Source: Synaphobranchus kaupii (lineage: Eukaryota; Chordata; Actinopteri; Anguilliformes; Synaphobranchidae). Taken from it: a DNA stretch of 64,000 bases. A program made the position numbers and the translations under genes. The DNA lies in assembly GCA_029718625.1 (NCBI GenBank), contig CM056383.1:64170849-64234848 (forward strand), written 5' to 3'. Below the pieces are notes generated by a model. That model saw only the letters and a list, made by a program, of their open reading frames with translations. It made no database searches and was not told where the DNA came from. Below, piece by piece: positions 34,669 through 46,600 of the stretch; position 1 is the first letter of the stretch; every line of letters begins with the position of its first letter.

Positions 34669-36334
34669 ATGTTCATTTGACCAATTACTTTTTGTCCCAT
34701 AAAATGGGAGGAGGGGCTATGTAGAAAATGGGCTACAACGGTAGCCCCACAGTTCACCTAATATGGATGTAAATACCATCAAAGTAAAGCTGGAAGTCTG
34801 CACCTTAGCCTCATAGTCACATTTCAAATCCAATGTGCTGGAGTTCAGAGCTTAAAGACTGCACTGTATATATTTGAGATGACTACCAATTGTTTTGACT
34901 AATTAAACCACTGAAAAATTACCAGCAAGCTCAGTTGTATATTTCACAACCACACCACATTGTTTGGAAAACACGACGTTACGGTGTAATTCTAAATACT
35001 GTTGTGGGTATGGCAGTAACTGCGAGTAAAAAATTCTATAAATATTTTGAATTTCATTATCATGGAATCACAGGCGTTTGTGTGTTTGCAAGCACTTAAA
35101 CTGATTAATGAACTTCTCAGCAGTTATAAGAATGCATGGCTGTGATTAATTAACATGGCATATCAATCCCTAAGGCAATGCATTAGACATTTTGGTTTAG
35201 CCTTTTATACTTTATGACATTGCAGAGTGCATAACTATGCTGTGCTTCATTAGTAAGCTATTAAGGGCACTGATTATATAATATATGCCATATGAAGGTT
35301 CCTTGCAGATAGTGGAATATTAATCATATTGAGAAGCGTATGTTGGATTGTAATAAGATGGAGGCAACAGCTTATTTTCCAATACAAATGGTTTAGTTTG
35401 TAAAAATCCAAATTTTTGATGTATGGAATTTTATTGTTTTTTTTTTGTGTAGCCTAAATATTATTATTATTATTCAAAGGCTGATGAGCAGTCGTCAATA
35501 TTAAGTCATATTTTCACAATCCTACAGTAAATATTTTACTTATTTATTTGCTTCCCAAATGCCCCTGTAGATCTACTAAAGCAAATCAAATGAACTCGCT
35601 GCTGTACCCCTTGAACATCAGTGCCTCATCAAACAATTTGAACCTGGAGCCCTCTTATATCAAGCCCTGTTTCTGTACTATTAATACTCTCTCTGTCATA
35701 ATGTTTGAATCACAGTACCATGCAGATGGCAGTTTGGTGTGGTTATTTGCCACTGAAAAAGGAGACAGATGGAAAATAATTGAATTATTATTATATTATA
35801 TAATAATATATTATTAAATAATTCAGTGGAGTTGTGCCATGCTCCAAGCCTCACAAAATCTGTTATTACGCCTGCGAGCTAATCATATTATGTTGCACTT
35901 GTGTGATGTTGTTTCTCAAAAGCAGACCATTGTGATATTGTAACTTACTGGCAGTGTGCCATTCTTCCGTTCCGTCTTATAACGGGGAGTTTCATGTTCT
36001 CCTGTTAGTAGCTTCATTTGAACAAATTAATTTTAAGCACATCTGTGAATCACATACGAAGAGTAAATTAATCACAAAAAACAACCTTTTAAGTGAAATG
36101 TTTGCGTTTGCCAAAAGCCTCAAAGACAGGAAATTCAATTGATCAGCCCAACGCTAACATCAGCTACTCTCCATCAATGTGTATCAGCACAGAGCTTTGA
36201 CAACTGCTACAGCCCTGTATATGTCTACTGGATGGATGTACTGTATATTGCTATGATCTCTTAAGAATATGGATCTAATTTTCAACTCAAACTCTAGATC
36301 ATATATGACATTTTAGCTGTCAAAATCGTTGTTG
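34669..36334. other. AT-rich noncoding DNA
   Basis: No exon was recognised. An AT palindrome is near 35785-35820. The 89-codon frame at 35548 has no recognisable domain. Confidence 0.45.
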
Positions 36335-36475
36335 TATGGTGCAGTCGGTAGAGCACTGCGCTAGCAATGCAATGCTATGCTAACAATTGCGGGTGACTGC
36401 ACATACTAAAAAACGTATGCATTCGTAGACTGTATGTTGCCTTGGATAAAAAGCATCTGCTAAGAAGCTATCATC
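36335..36475 (+). mobile_element. Diverged tRNA-derived SINE
   Basis: The tRNA-like head 'ggtgcagtcggtagagcact' with 'gcgctagcaatgc' contains the A-box region. The B box is degraded. The tail 'ttgccttggataaaaagcatctgctaag' is the conserved fish SINE/L2 3' domain. It is an old copy, not a tRNA gene. Confidence 0.75.
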
Positions 36476-36752
36476 TAAAAAAAGCAATGAATATGCAATA
36501 TATTTATCTGGTCCAATTTATCTTTTATCTGCTGAATTTATCAAAATAATAATAAGCTGCCATCGTAATACCATGCAGATAACTGGTATAAATGTGAATA
36601 AAGTCTTGTTCTGCACAAACTAAATATAAACCGTTAGCGTTGAACATTTATTTATTCCCTGGACACTGTAAGGCCATTTCAAATGCCATCATGATCAGCT
36701 TGGGAAAGTTACCTTTAACACTCCTAACATCAGTCTTATTTCTTCACATGTA

Positions 36753-37480
36753 CAGTGCCCTCCACAATTATTGGCACCCCTGGTAAAAGATGAGTAAAAA
36801 GGGTTATAAAAAATTCACCTTTTTGTGAATTAGCTTGATCTCACACTGAAACCTTTAATTGAAGTAAATTTACTCTGAGAAAAAAAAATCCCTCATCAAG
36901 AAATAATTATTTTTAACAAAACCACGTGTGCCACAATTATTGGCACCCCTAGAAATTCTTATGAACAAAATGTAACTGACGCATTTTTTTCCATTTATAT
37001 TTTACTTTTTTAAAGTTGATCAGAGTGTTTAGTAACTTTCATGCAGTAATCCATGACTTCCTGTTTCACTGGGGTATAAATATGAGGTGACACAGAGGCC
37101 ATATTCCCTTAATCATACATCAACATGGGAAAGATAAGAGAACACACAAATCAAATAAGGGAAAAGTGTGTTGAGATTCATAAGTCAGGGAATGGCTATA
37201 AAAAAATAGCTACTCACCTGAAAATGCCCATATCTACCGTTAGGGCAATACTTAAAAAGTTCAACTGTTACAAACTTGCCTGGAAGAGGACCCAAGTTTA
37301 TTTTGCTCCCACGCACAGTGAGGAGGATGGTAAGAAAGGCAAAAAAATCCCCAAGGATCACTGTTGGAGAATTACAGAGGAAAGTAGCATCTTGGGGTCA
37401 TCAAGTCTCCAAAACTACCATTAGACATCACCTCCATGCCAACAAATTATTTTGAAGGCATATACTAAAGGGCTGCCATA
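36753..37480 (+). mobile_element. Tc1-like element, 5' portion with IR/DR terminus
   Basis: TA (36751-36752) precedes CAGTGCCCTCCACAATTATT. A second copy of the motif (GCCACAATTATTGGCACCCC) lies about 175 bp inside, giving an IR/DR end. A short leader then reaches the transposase start at 37125. The element is cut off after about 730 bp, and its 3' half is not adjacent. Its terminus is shared with the foldback elements. Confidence 0.88.
37125..37475 (+). pseudogene. Tc1-like transposase N-terminal fragment (HTH domain)
   Basis: The frame from the ATG at 37125 runs 99 codons: MGKIREHTNQIREKCVEIHK, then GNGYKKIATHLKMPISTVRA. This is the paired-like helix-turn-helix that binds the inner terminal repeats in Tc1 transposases. 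After codon 85 the frame is lost, but HLHANKLFWKAYTKGLPYK is readable in another frame to about 37480. The DDE catalytic domain is missing, so it is inactive. Confidence 0.88.
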
Positions 37481-37825
37481 TAAGAATTATGAATATTGGT
37501 ACAAGCCATGTCAATCTCACTCCACAATGCAAGATTTTTTTTCTCTGAAATGCAATCAGACTAAAGACAAATTTAGACTTTTTCTCATGTCGCACATATC
37601 TAGAATTGTGTTATCTGACACCGTTACACATTGTCACGTAGTGTGATTAGACAGCCAGAGCTGAATAATCTAATGGTTGTTATTAATTATATTTAATTAA
37701 ATATTTTTTTTTTGCTCCGCTTCATTATTTAGATTTTGACTTGTATTGATAAACATGGAGGGGATCGAGGAAAAACTATTATAAATAAGAAAGTATCTCA
37801 GAGCAGGGGTATTACAATCACTCGC
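37481..37825. other. Noncoding DNA, nothing recognised
   Basis: AT-rich DNA between the Tc1 fragment and the next repeat. Confidence 0.45.
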
Positions 37826-37854
37826 ATCTGTGTGTCTCTCTGTCCGTCTGTCTG

Positions 37855-38050
37855 TTAGTTTTTTAAAATTTTATTTAACCTTTATTTAACCAAGGCGAAC
37901 CACATTGAGATTAAAAATCTCTTTTACAAGAGGGCCCTGGTCAAGAAAGGCAGCGCACGAAAACAACATTCAAACATCAAAACACTAAAAACATTCACAG
38001 CATGGAGTTTAACAACTAATAACAAATAAATAAATAAATAAAAAAGCACT
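37855..38050 (+). repeat. 'tttatttaacctttatttaacc' dispersed repeat with (AAAT)n tail
   Basis: It has 'attttatttaacctttattt', 'attgagattaaaaatctctt' and 'acaagagggccctggtcaag', a common fish interspersed repeat, and ends in an 'aataaataaataaataaa' tail. It lies between 'tctgtccgtctgtctgttag' and 'gtgtgtctgtaacagcc', which look like two halves of another repeat. Confidence 0.7.
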
Positions 38051-38095
38051 CAGCCACATGAGCATTCATACTCAAACAGTTCAATCAGTTTTACA

Positions 38096-40030
38096 CTTTT
38101 TGTGTGTCTGTAACAGCCATACTACCTACGGTTTTGATCCGATTTGGATGAAACTTCATACATAGGTTGACAGGCGGCCAAGGACCTGAATCCTTGAATA
38201 TTTTTTAATCGGTTTTCTGTAATCGTATTCGTTCCCACCAATGTCTAATGTATAGAAGTTGGAGGAATGGACGTTACGCCTTTTGCACATGGGCGAGAGC
38301 AGCATCTGCTCGAAGGCTTTGCCCCACAGAGCTTATAGGAACTTGTGATGGAGCCAGGAGTAGCAGTATTGCGTCCAGGGAGAGAAAATCACATTTATGA
38401 CACCAATTACAAGTATGACTATGATTGTAGTTACGTGGCATTTTTAAGATTAAATAGCTATACCTAATCTAAATAAAAGGATAATTTCAGGATGTCTAGT
38501 CTAAGCGAAAACACGCTGAAATTACATAGACTGCTTGATACTTGTGATCTTTTACCTCTCGCCTGCGCGCGCATATTCAGTGTGACATTGCAAGACAATT
38601 CGTTGATAAACTTTAGTTCAGCAGCCTCTGACAAAAAAAGTGAGTCGTTCGGTGAGCTGAATAGGTTGTGTTGACAGACACTTGTCACGGCTCGCTCCAA
38701 ATCCTTTTCGCGGTGTCGTAGTTACATTTCGTTCGACCTGTTCACGATGGTCTGTGTAGGCTATCCATCATCTTCGCATGTTCGATACAACCTAACAGAG
38801 TCTAGTGTTGACTCTCCGATGAGTGCAACAACACAGCTATAACTTTTATCAAATCGCGTCAAGTGAAATCACATATTGTGTCCATATCTTATATGTGTTA
38901 TGTGTATAATATGACTGTAAATCTCTTAGTTTGGTAGACAAAGGGAGGAGTTTCTCCTTTATAGTCAAAGGGGAAATTCAGAGGTGCATTGTACTGGATG
39001 CCATATGATAGTGCTTGCTGCAACTTCGGCTATAGAAACAAGTGGTTGCATCCGTTCGATATCATAGTGTTCAGTGCTTTGTATACTCACGAGCACGTGT
39101 CTGAATCTCTCTGAGTGTCATTCTAGTCATTGAATCGGTTGGCTAACATCCTGGAATATTTGAAATGTGTGTCTTTATCCAGCATTTTACACATCTGCTT
39201 AACTAGAATTGTTGGCAACCTCTATTAATATGAGCAAAAATTCCAGGATTAAATTCAGTTTATTGTTTATTGTTACAACTCAAAACGCCTATACCTACAG
39301 TGTACCCTGGTATTTGAGGGTGAAATAAACCTTAACCTGGTATTGCGTACTAGCGTCTGTGTGTGAAGCCAATGCAAACCGATAAAAACAGCAAAAACCC
39401 GCAGTTCCTACTGAGAGATCCTACCGTCGCTCTTCTGCCATGGCGAGCCCGGTTTTCAGGCCCACCTGCGAGGCCGACACTGTCTCTTTGCGGGTCTACT
39501 TGACTGTAGTTGTTTATTTAACATGCACAAGTCCCGTGAGTGAAAACCGCAGAACCCAAAAATATAAAACAAAAAGATAGTCGGTCCAGAAAACCACCAC
39601 TATCTGCCGTGGACTGAATCGGGCTCGTTAGCACGTTAGCAAACAGCCTCCCCGAACTATCACCAAAATAAAATCGGCACAGCAATTTCAAAAACCGAGA
39701 CCAATGGCATGGAGCCCCAAACATAAGTCTGATCCGTCTTCCCAAAAAGATAATTGCGACCACAAGAAATCCTTGTCCTATTCGTCTTGATCAACAGTCC
39801 CACTCAAGATTTAAATCTCTCCGAAAATGTCTGTCTTCCGGGTCATAAGTTCACCTTTTAAACTCCAGGGAAAAGGACTTCCCCTGCTATGTCATTGGAC
39901 ATGCGTAGTGTGCCAAATGAAATAAAAACATAGGTGCCCCTAATACCTGTCCGTAACATTTATCAAATGTCTTCTATGCTTAGAAAAAATATTTGGGTGG
40001 TCACTGCAAATACTTGGGCAAATACGCATT
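38096..40030. other. Noncoding DNA with possible unclassified repeat
   Basis: The 38100-38250 segment ('ttttgatccgatttggatga') resembles widespread repeat wording. The 39400-39960 block is GC-richer with a minus-strand AATAAA and could be LTR-like, but no ends were resolved. No exon was recognised. Confidence 0.35.
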
Positions 40031-41222
40031 GGGCCTCATTCATGAAACGTGCACAGCAATTTTGTACGTATTTTGTCATTCATCAAAGTTTTTGAGATTT
40101 GTTCTTACATACAAACAAAATTTACACCTGCTCAGGACCAGGCATACCGCATCCATAAATTAAAAAATGCAGCTGATTCTGAACGTCAATTGGAATATAA
40201 ATAAATTTTTATTTTCTGTTAAATTCACAAGACTACATGTAGCCTTTGAAGTTCACAATGCAGATGTAGTAATTACGATTTTAAAAAGCAAGCACTTTAG
40301 ATTATGCCTATTAATCAATTGTAGGCTATAAACTTATTTAATTAGAACCATAACATAAATTAATGCTCCCATTAGGCTACTATTTTTCAGAATTCATTCA
40401 ATTAAAATGTTATATGATGCTAAATATGCTAATGAAAACACACATTTAACCAATGAACAAAATATAAAATACTATAAAATGGCTTACAGGTATGTAGTCA
40501 GCATTGCAACGGCTGATATTGTGCTGTTGTAGGAGTTGGCGCACGGCGACCTTTGGAGAGAACGCATCTTTAGGATTGTGCATATTTGTTCGCTGAGAGT
40601 GATGTATGGCTGGTTATTCGTGTTTCGGTTTTTATGAAATTGGCAACCTGCCCAATGTTATCGGTGCCATAGATTGCACTGCACAGACAAGGCTCCATCT
40701 GAAGTTTGTGTATATGAACAGAAAGGGCTATCACATCAATGTGCAGCTCTTACGTGACGCGAAATGTATTGCTCAATGTCCTAGCCCAGTGGCCTGGTGG
40801 GACCTGTGACAGCTTCATTCTGTGGGGCAGTTCAGTTGCCACTTGTTTGGAGAATGCTGCTATGAGATTGCTGTTTACTGTGTCAGATTATATAGATTCC
40901 CATCTACCTCTTTCCATCACAAGGGGATAGGGGATATCTGTAGCTTTTTCTGGGCCATTTTGACTTTGTCTACACCTGTAAATTGAATTTGCAACTCCTA
41001 TATACTGTATGACAATTCATGGGTGTGGATTTATGCTAATCGCGAAATAAGGTGCACGTGCCTGTCATTTACGATGAATCGGAATGTATGAACATACGTA
41101 CGGAATACAAACAAATCTGCGTTTCACGCACGATTTGATGATTCCAGCATAAATGTTTCATGCTAACTTTTTTTGTACATAAATGTACACACATATGTAG
41201 GGACATTTCATGAATGAGGCTC
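40031..41222 (+). mobile_element. PIF/Harbinger element with decayed transposase
   Basis: The terminal repeats are GGGCCTCATTCATGAAACGT on the left and, reverse-complemented on the right, GAGCCTCATTCATGAAATGT. The interior carries a Harbinger transposase remnant (40606-40930). The remainder of about 850 bp is AT-rich, so coding sequence has been largely deleted. A 3-bp target duplication could not be confirmed. Confidence 0.8.
40606..40930 (+). pseudogene. HARBI1-like DDE_Tnp_4 transposase remnant
   Basis: One frame reads LPNVIGAIDCTAQTRLHLKF then YMNRKGYHINVQLL. The next frame supplies AQWPGGTCDSFILWGSSVAT and LE. In HARBI1-like nucleases the Asp of 'GAIDCTH' and the Asp of 'PG..HDS.I' are catalytic; both Asp positions remain, but the His neighbours are changed (DCTA, TCDS). 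A frameshift near 40790 and loss of both flanking regions make it a fragment. Confidence 0.85.
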
Positions 41223-41621
41223 AGTGTTTGGACAAACATGGGTTTTAAGAAATGTCAAACATGATGTTGGTTTACCACAATGTGTATGTTTTTTTTTTCA
41301 AATGCAGTTTGCATATTAAATAAGGAAACATAAATGCAAAAATATATTTTAGTAATTTCCTTCCATCTAAGACAGCAAATTAGATTGGCCTTATTTAACC
41401 TTATTTTAGTCAAAAGATCAAGTCATTCCTAATACATACTAGGAAAAACTTAATCTTTTGACTAAAGTAAGGTGAAACTAAAATTTTAACTTGACTTAGA
41501 TTAATTTTAACTTCACCTAGGCTATTTGTTTATCTCAAACACGGCTAGCTTCATCTTCAGAAAGAGACTGGGTAATCCTCCTCATTTGTGTGATGTCATC
41601 TGATGGGCTCAAAGAGTGTCA
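41223..41621. other. AT-rich DNA with a hairpin
   Basis: It contains an imperfect hairpin (41399-41431 paired with 41440-41472, around 'agtcaaaagat'). No exon was recognised. Confidence 0.6.
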
Positions 41622-41984
41622 AGATTGACTAGCCACCAGCCTCTTTCGTTTGTGGCACAGTCCATGTTGTTGTATGCTGTATGTTCCACCACAGAGGGAC
41701 CAGTTCCGCTCTGACGCAGATGTTGGAGGGATCTGGAGAATAATTGAAGCAACAGGGGACATGGCTTCAAACTTAGACTCCCTTCCACCAGGTTGATTCC
41801 TTGACGTTTTTGGCTGCCTTCCGGATGGCATCAGCACTCCACAGCCCTTCCTTACTGGAATATTTTGCCAAACGTATAAGAACTTTCCCACGGTCTAGAT
41901 TAAGGTGCTGTGCAATGGCAGTGATGGTACCATATGTCACAGAAGCCTGCTTTCCAGAGATGACCTGGGCCTGTTCAGCACGTA
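41622..41984 (-). pseudogene. hAT transposase C-terminal remnant
   Basis: On the minus strand the frame reads LAKYSSKEGLWSADAIRKAA then STWWKGV. In another frame it reads IILQIPPTSASERNWSLCGG then HKRKRLVASQ. 'KEGLWS..WWKG...IPPTSA.SERNWS' is the hAT dimerisation region found at the C terminus of hAT transposases. At least one frameshift and a short deletion separate the pieces. The upstream catalytic part is absent; Tc1-derived DNA abuts it instead. Confidence 0.85.
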
Positions 41985-42905
41985 TTTTTTGTTTACTGTT
42001 TTCTTTAACTTTTTGTGTTTTATTAGCTTTGTTTAAGCATGCGATTGTTACAGTGAGTGGTGATTTTCCCTGGAAAATGTCTGAAAATTGCCTAATTGTC
42101 ATACCATTAGTCAGAGGAAAAATAAATCTTTAATGCAAAATGATTTTTATCTTGAAGAAGATGGGCGTCACTATTATTGGCATCCCTGCATTTAGTCCTA
42201 TTGCAGCCTCCCTTTGCCACAATAACAGCACAGAGTCTTTTCCTGTATTGTTTGCTGAGTTTTGAGAACACAAAGCAAGGGATTTGAGACCATTCCTCCA
42301 TACATAATCTCTCTAGATCTGTCAGAATCCTTGGTCCTCGCTTGTGGACTCTCCTCTTCGGCTCACCCCACAGGTTTTGAATGGGATTCAGGTCAGGGAG
42401 ACTAGGATAGCCATTGCAAAACCTTGATTCTGTGGTGAGTGAACCCATTTTTGTTTTGATTTTGAGGTATGCTTTGGATCATTTCCCTGCTGGGAGATCT
42501 TTCTGGCAGAGGCAGCCAGATTCTGGTCAAAAATCTCCTGGTAATTAATGGAGTCCATGATGCCATGTATCCTAACAAGGTTCCCAGGGGCTTTGGAGGA
42601 AAAATAGCCCCACAACATCACAGATCCATGACTATACACAGTGGGGATACGCCTCTTATCTGCATAACTATGCCTCTTATTACACCAAACCCACCTTTGG
42701 TATTTAGTGCCAAAAAATATCAGTTTTCATCTCATCTGACCATAGCACCTGGATTCAATCTGAATTCCGGTAACATTGAGCAAACTCCAGGTGCTTACAT
42801 TTGTGGTATGATGACAGCAGGGGCTTTCTTTTGGCAAGCCTTCAGAATAGCTTGTTAGCATAGAGGCGATCCCCTCAAGAATGTATTTCTCCCAAGTCGC
42901 CATCC
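41985..42905 (-). pseudogene. Tc1-like transposase 3' half and right end
   Basis: On the minus strand, from 42639 down, it reads HGSVMLWGYFSSKAPGNLVR, GNDPKHTSKSKQKWV, then in a second frame SLPDLNPIQNLWGEPKRRVH and CAVIVAKGG. These are the second half of the Tc1 DDE domain. The catalytic Glu of 'NPIEN' is a Gln here (codon CAA), and a frame change lies near 42400. Beyond the coding part, 'gatgccaataatagtg' marks the inner terminal repeat, and the outer end is lost at the hAT junction. The 5' part, beyond 42905, is missing. Confidence 0.88.
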
Positions 42906-45900
42906 CCAAATGTTAGAGATTGGTAGAATCTGAACTGAAGCAAGCAGAATTTCTTGCTAATACGACAGATCTTTGTGGTAGTTTGTTTTGAGAGTTTGCG
43001 CGAATGCTCTTTTCTTTTTTCTACCAAAAGAAGATTGCACAGATACCTATGGTTGTTCAGTACATCCTTTAAAAATAATATCATTTCACTGTATTACACA
43101 GCAGACATAGGCTTTTTAATTTTCAGGGTCTACATTTGTGGCACGTTGAAATGTTACAGTTAAGCATTTGTCCCATCGTATTTAATTTTGCCATCGCAAT
43201 GTTCAAGATGTTAACCCTTGTGTTGTCGTCGTATTATGTATGTACCCCATGTCCGCAGGTATGTACCCCATGTCCGCAGGGTCAAAAAAAACGACCCATC
43301 CTCACCAGAGCCCTTGTGATAAAGCTTCTTCATTTGATTTTAAACCCTGAATCTATTTTTCATGTTGATACAACCTGTCATTCATCAATAAATCAGTGAA
43401 TAACTGCCCTCCTACTTCACAGTCCAGACAGACTGTATTCCTTCAGTCTACATCACTCATTTTTACTACAAATCACGCATCATAATAGATTTTTCCCCCT
43501 GTATTATATGTGTGGCATTTAATTTTGATTATGACTGATTCCAGAACTGCAGGGTTAACCCCTCAACTAACACAGGCCCATATTCGGGTCGTAAGTGGTT
43601 TAATTTATTATTCATTGCGTTTTACGGTGTGGAGAAGGGTCTATGTGCAGACAGCCACATGCCTGCAATTTCTTTTGGTAACATTATTTTAGTTAGGAAT
43701 AAACTGAGCACCGGGAGATCATATTGTACATTTACAACTTCTGTGCTTTACTTCACACAAAATACACATATACTATGTAACAATGCATGATATTTGATCA
43801 TACTATTTGTCTACATAATACACAGCCTAATTTAGTTTTCTAATATTAAATATTAAATGTTTTCCCTTTCTCTCCTCTAGTTTATTTTTGCCCATATTGA
43901 ATTACAGGTTATGACTTGCCTTAACATATATTTCAGCACTGGAAGTAGAATTGTGTGGTGCTGAGCATTAAAGTAATGAGTAATGTTGGCTGAAGAATCT
44001 GAATATGATTAATGAACAGGAATTCAGTATTAATTACTCTGCTCTGCATTTTGTATCTGAAAATGAACCCACAGTACCTGTAAGTGTTTGAAATTACTTG
44101 TTAGTCATACATAAACATACCAATTTAACAGTTTGAATCTTGAAGCACTTTAGAAACTAGGAAAGAATATACTTTTTTCTTTACTCTTTGGAAGGCATTA
44201 TTACATTCGTAAATTACTTCCACCTACAAAAGGATTCTGTATTTTCCATTGGGTTGGATTGTTGTGAAAGACGCAGGTATACAGTGCAGTGGACTTTGAG
44301 TTCATAAATTAATTAGCGTGTGCGAATATTGAAGAGATCCTGTCTTGGTTTAAACAATGGATTCCTCCACAAACTGCTCTCACTCTGGTGTGTGTAGACC
44401 TAATTTAGAAGACGATTCTGAATCACTGCTGTCTTTGCCCAAAGGGCAAATTGGCATTTGCACCTTAGCAAACTTATCTTTATGATGTTTTCCTTTCCTC
44501 CAGAAACTCAAAGCCGGGGGCAACTGCTCTTTCTCATTTTCTAGCGCTGGTGTTCATTATGGTAATAGCAGTTACAACTGATGAATCATGTTATGTTTAC
44601 ATATGATTTTTCATACAAGCCATTACAATCTCTCCCCTCACCACATTCATTTTCAAATATGGAGCTGCAGTCACAGCTGTTAAGACTTATTTTATAAGAA
44701 ATGCCAATGATGCCCAGTCAAATTGTGAATAGAGTGATTGTAGATGGCTGTCTGTCACAATACCATATTAAGCAATTTATTTTGATATTAATCACAAAAA
44801 ACGAAGTTATTACATGGAAACTTAGTATCTGCTTGAAACCCACCATTTTGTTCCACCTGTGAAGCCAGAGAACGCGAGTTATCTAGTTGTGGAATTTCTT
44901 CACTCTCAAATTCAGCGTCGGTATGTTCGTACAACCCCGCTTGCGCTATTTTGTATTTTTGCTGTGCGTGATGCCGAGTGTCTTCTTGGACAGAGGAATG
45001 TCAATCAAGCGTGCTCATTAGAATATGGCACAACACTGTGGCGGAGAGAAACGAAACTATTATATTTCAAAGAATACAAGCAGTAATGTTAATCAGGGCT
45101 GGATCTACCATATGGGCAATTGGGCAAAATCGTATATTCTCATACACCAAAATTATGACAACTTGGGTCAAAGTTTTTCATTGCAAATGTGTGTTTGCAT
45201 GTGTAGTGGGTCAGTGTACTCTGATTGGCATACAAGTCTTGTGTGTGTCGAGAATGAAGAACTGAAAAATGCATTGGTGGAACATAGATTGAAAAGTAAA
45301 CATGATATGACATGGCTTTTCTGGCAACTCTTCAACTGTGGGCATGAGGCTTTATTCCATTCTTTATTCCAAGTCTTTTGTCTTTCTTTTTTGAAATTCC
45401 CAGTTTGTTGCTTCTTTATCCCAGTAAATGAAGATAAGGAGTATGTTTAATTAAACTGTCATGTCAATACCCTGAGGGATTTCAGGTCTCCAGTAATGTG
45501 GGTTTAATTTAAAAACTATCACCCTGCAACTAGCTTGGCTTCCTCCATCTGTTATAATAGGGATCCTAGTGAGACCTAAATCTAATTGGACCACAAAAGA
45601 TAGACGAGGAAACATTAGACCAAAAAACAAAGGCATTTCTGATGGTCGGATATTCTCAACTGGACTGCGCTATTGAGCAGACTATTCTGCCCTTCATTGC
45701 AATATAATATTGTGCATTTGTGCATAGGAATCACGTGGCTGTGGCTGTAAGGAACAAACTGAGAGATGCTCTGTAGTATTTCCGGAATGTTCCTTTTATT
45801 CCTCTGTTCAGTCCCTCAGCGGTTTATTTTTGTGGAATAAGCCAGGTAGTGAATATTTTGGAGTGTTGTAAATAACAGAAGCAAAGGGGTGATTTTTATT

Positions 45901-46600
45901 ATAATTATGCATTTGCACAACGCATCTGCACAACGGATGAATTCGGCAATCTTCTAGGCTAGCTTTGATATAGCATACAGAACAAATACATATTTACCCA
46001 TCATTGCACATTATATCAAATTAATGTCAAGAACAGCCAGAGTGGCCTACAAAAGATACTTTGTTTATCAATGGGTTAGGAGAGCATGGGTTGCATTTTT
46101 TTAAGGAGGCTGGCACACGTGGTGTACGTTTTCGTGGAACACTGAAGGCTGCCTGTCCATCTATCAAACTTGGTTTCGAAATCCTTTTGATTAGAAAAAA
46201 GCATATCAGCAAGATCAGTATTCCGCTTGCCTTTCTAGATTTCTCTCAGAAGTGAAAATGTATACCCTGAGGAGGACCCAGACGATAATGTAGTGGAGAT
46301 ATAGCGATAAGGCCTCTTCAGACCGGTGTGATGATGCTGTGAAGACACAAGCCAGTATTTTCATGCAATTATTTTGATACAAAATGTATTATTTAATTTC
46401 CTCCCACTTTAAAGGGCTGGTTCACTCTATGGCTGCAGTTAATGCATACTGAACAAAGTGCCAAAGGCATTGTACAAAGGTAACACAGATCAATTGCCAA
46501 GTGGTGAACATCTTTAAGCTGCCAATAGATCAGTGACTGTGGCATTCAGTTTGATTTAGTTTGGAAAGATTTCAGACGTTACATATTAGCCACACGGCAG
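42906..46600. other. Noncoding DNA, nothing firm recognised
   Basis: A 22-bp tandem duplication (TATGTACCCCATGTCCGCAG core) occurs at about 43238-43281. The 141-codon frame 45025-45450 has no recognisable domain or splice context. The remainder is AT-rich. Confidence 0.45.

Noticed and set aside
38985..39005. Possible next protocadherin exon (WMP codons in 'tactggatgcca')
   Set aside because: Surrounding codons do not match the CRxLGHSDRCWMP pattern, and no acceptor in frame precedes it.
41801..42133. 110-codon plus-strand frame
   Set aside because: It is the antisense of the hAT remnant and the Tc1 end; the minus-strand reading carries the recognisable motifs.
45025..45450. 141-codon open frame on the plus strand
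   Set aside because: Composition is irregular, no domain or splice context is visible, and two other frames overlap it. Treated as chance.
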